Assembly (NCBI RefSeq): GCF_900104745.1
Contig: NZ_LT629732.1
Span: 3,707,981 to 3,771,980, forward strand
From: Actinopolymorpha singaporensis
Lineage (GTDB): Bacteria; Actinomycetota; Actinomycetes; Propionibacteriales; Actinopolymorphaceae
DNA: 64,000 nucleotides
Direction of reading: 5' to 3'
Shown here: one piece after another, positions 63,148 to 64,000 of the stretch
Numbering within the stretch: the first letter of the stretch is position 1
Layout: each line of letters begins with the position of its first letter
Notes under the pieces: generated by a model
Databases searched by the model: none
Told to the model about the DNA's origin: nothing
What the model saw: the letters and a program-made list of their open reading frames with translations, nothing else
Position numbers and translations under genes: made by a program

Positions 63148-64000
63148 CTACAGCTCGACGACGGGGCTTGGATCGAGCTCCTTGGCGTCGAGATGACGGA
63201 GGAGAAGGTCGACGGCGATGCCGCCCGCTTGGCTGCCAGGCACGTGGATCGAGGTGAGCGTCGGGTAGGCGACCCCGGACATGGGGCTGTCATCGATCCC
63301 GAGCACGCTGATGTCGCCCCCAACGTGCAGGTGGTGCTCCGCGAGCCTGGCCATCACGCCGAGCGCGATCACGTCGTCATAGGCGATGACAGCTGTGCAC
63401 CCACTGGCTCGCAGCAGATCTGCCGCTCGGACACCAGCCTGCATCTGCGGCTCGAACGGCCCGAACTCTGCGAGCTCGACGCCCTGTCGGGCGCAAGCGT
63501 TTGTCATTGACGTCCGCCGCTGCTCGTTCGACCACGACTGTCGTGGCCCGGACAAGTAGCAGATCCTCCGATGCCCGAGGGCATGCAGATGCTGAACCGC
63601 CTGGTTGATGCCCTCGCTGTTCTCAACGACGACGCTTGGCGCGCCTGTCACTCGTCGGTTCACGAACACGGCAGGAACCAGCTGCAGGATGGCGGGAAGA
63701 TCCTTCTCCGGCGTACGAGGTGAGACCAGGACAAGTCCGTCGACCTGTCGCACGAGAGCACGAGCACGCTCCAACTCGTCCGCGACGTGCTCGTCGGTGT
63801 CCGCTAGCAGGACTGAGACGTCCTTGGTGGCGGCCCGGGCCTGAATGGCCTTGATGACTGGAGGGAAGAAGGGGTTGACTATGTCCGGCACGATCACGCC
63901 GATCGCACCCGTGCGCCCCATCGAAAGCGACCGTGCGCTCCGTGCGTAACCTGCCTTCGGTCCCCGTTCGCCACAGCCCGGTCGGACTCGCAGGACAGAC
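63148..64000 (-). CDS. LacI-family transcriptional regulator, cut by the window edge
   Basis: The frame is open to 64000 on the minus strand; the DNA-binding half lies mainly outside the window. Visible parts include the hinge ARSLSMGRTGAIGVIVPDIV then NPFF, the effector-domain repeats DEHVADELERARALVRQVDG, LGHRRICYLSGPRQSWSNEQ, and VLGIDDSPMSGVAYPTLTSI. The C-terminus is at 63148. It would regulate sugar-related genes, perhaps the hydrolase it converges with. Only the part shown was read. Confidence 0.85.
   Translation of the reverse strand, partial: SVLRVRPGCGERGPKAGYARSARSLSMGRTGAIGVIVPDIVNPFFPPVIKAIQARAATKDVSVLLADTDEHVADELERARALVRQVDGLVLVSPRTPEKDLPAILQLVPAVFVNRRVTGAPSVVVENSEGINQAVQHLHALGHRRICYLSGPRQSWSNEQRRTSMTNACARQGVELAEFGPFEPQMQAGVRAADLLRASGCTAVIAYDDVIALGVMARLAEHHLHVGGDISVLGIDDSPMSGVAYPTLTSIHVPGSQAGGIAVDLLLRHLDAKELDPSPVVEL

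Noticed and set aside
1-64000. tRNA or rRNA genes
   Set aside because: I looked for tRNA-like cloverleaf sequences near the recombinase remnant and in the gaps and saw none that fit. A scan with a covariance tool would be decisive.

Overview
The window is high-GC DNA with GTG and ATG starts, overlapping GTGA/ATGA gene junctions, GAF-ANTAR, PhyH, P450 and GlxA-type genes, and a subI-cysT-cysW-cysA order like that of mycobacteria. It comes from an actinomycete (Actinomycetota). I cannot name the genus from sequence alone. The window mixes intact operons with many decayed gene and transposase fragments, so it looks like an accessory, recombination-prone part of the chromosome.

Layout. 1-5.5 kb: a histidine-kinase tail, an IS481 fragment, an APC permease, a BlaI/M56 repressor-protease pair with its own operator, and a DedA protein. 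5.7-10.7 kb: a family-2 glycosyltransferase with a frameshift, then a chromate resistance operon (chrB split in two genes, chrA) preceded by two BlaI-like operators. 11.1-14.85 kb: a four-gene minus-strand operon with a second signal peptidase II, a lipoprotein, a very large protein ending in two thioredoxin-like domains, and a small Cys protein. I regard this as the best candidate for an undescribed system. 15.6-18.2 kb: small genes, a broken KaiC and an intact GAF-ANTAR regulator. 18.5-24.2 kb: a GH36 alpha-galactosidase and the sulfate ABC transporter. 24.4-31.9 kb: selD, IS5 and IS110 remnants around a methyltransferase-phosphotransferase fusion, a winged-helix regulator, a solitary solute-binding protein, and a divergent XRE/SDR pair. 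31.9-37 kb: PAP2 phosphatase and diacylglycerol kinase, then ferredoxin, ferredoxin reductase and P450.

37-41.5 kb is a graveyard of truncated genes (alcohol dehydrogenase, GT4, isochorismatase, epimerase, phosphotransferase, IS630) around a conserved 400-residue gene of unknown function. 41.9-49.4 kb is a complete sugar module: lipoprotein binding protein, two permeases, a YesL-like membrane protein, a GH116 glycosidase and a LacI regulator, with a consensus-like promoter and a LacI-style operator in front. 50.4-53.6 kb has an APC permease and a mannonate-dehydratase-like gene. 53.8-61.8 kb is again mosaic: two inverted fragments of the same dehydrogenase, PhyH and IS5 remnants, GlxA regulator, HD hydrolase, broken MFS exporter, AhpD-like protein and a dead tyrosine recombinase. 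61.9-64 kb has an alpha/beta hydrolase and a convergent LacI regulator cut by the window edge.

Functional links: the BlaI/M56 pair probably controls the chromate genes 5 kb away, because all three operators share the form TACTAC-N7-GTAGT. The sugar module imports and hydrolyses a glycoside under LacI control. The P450, ferredoxin and reductase form one complete electron-transfer chain. I found no rRNA, tRNA or CRISPR array.
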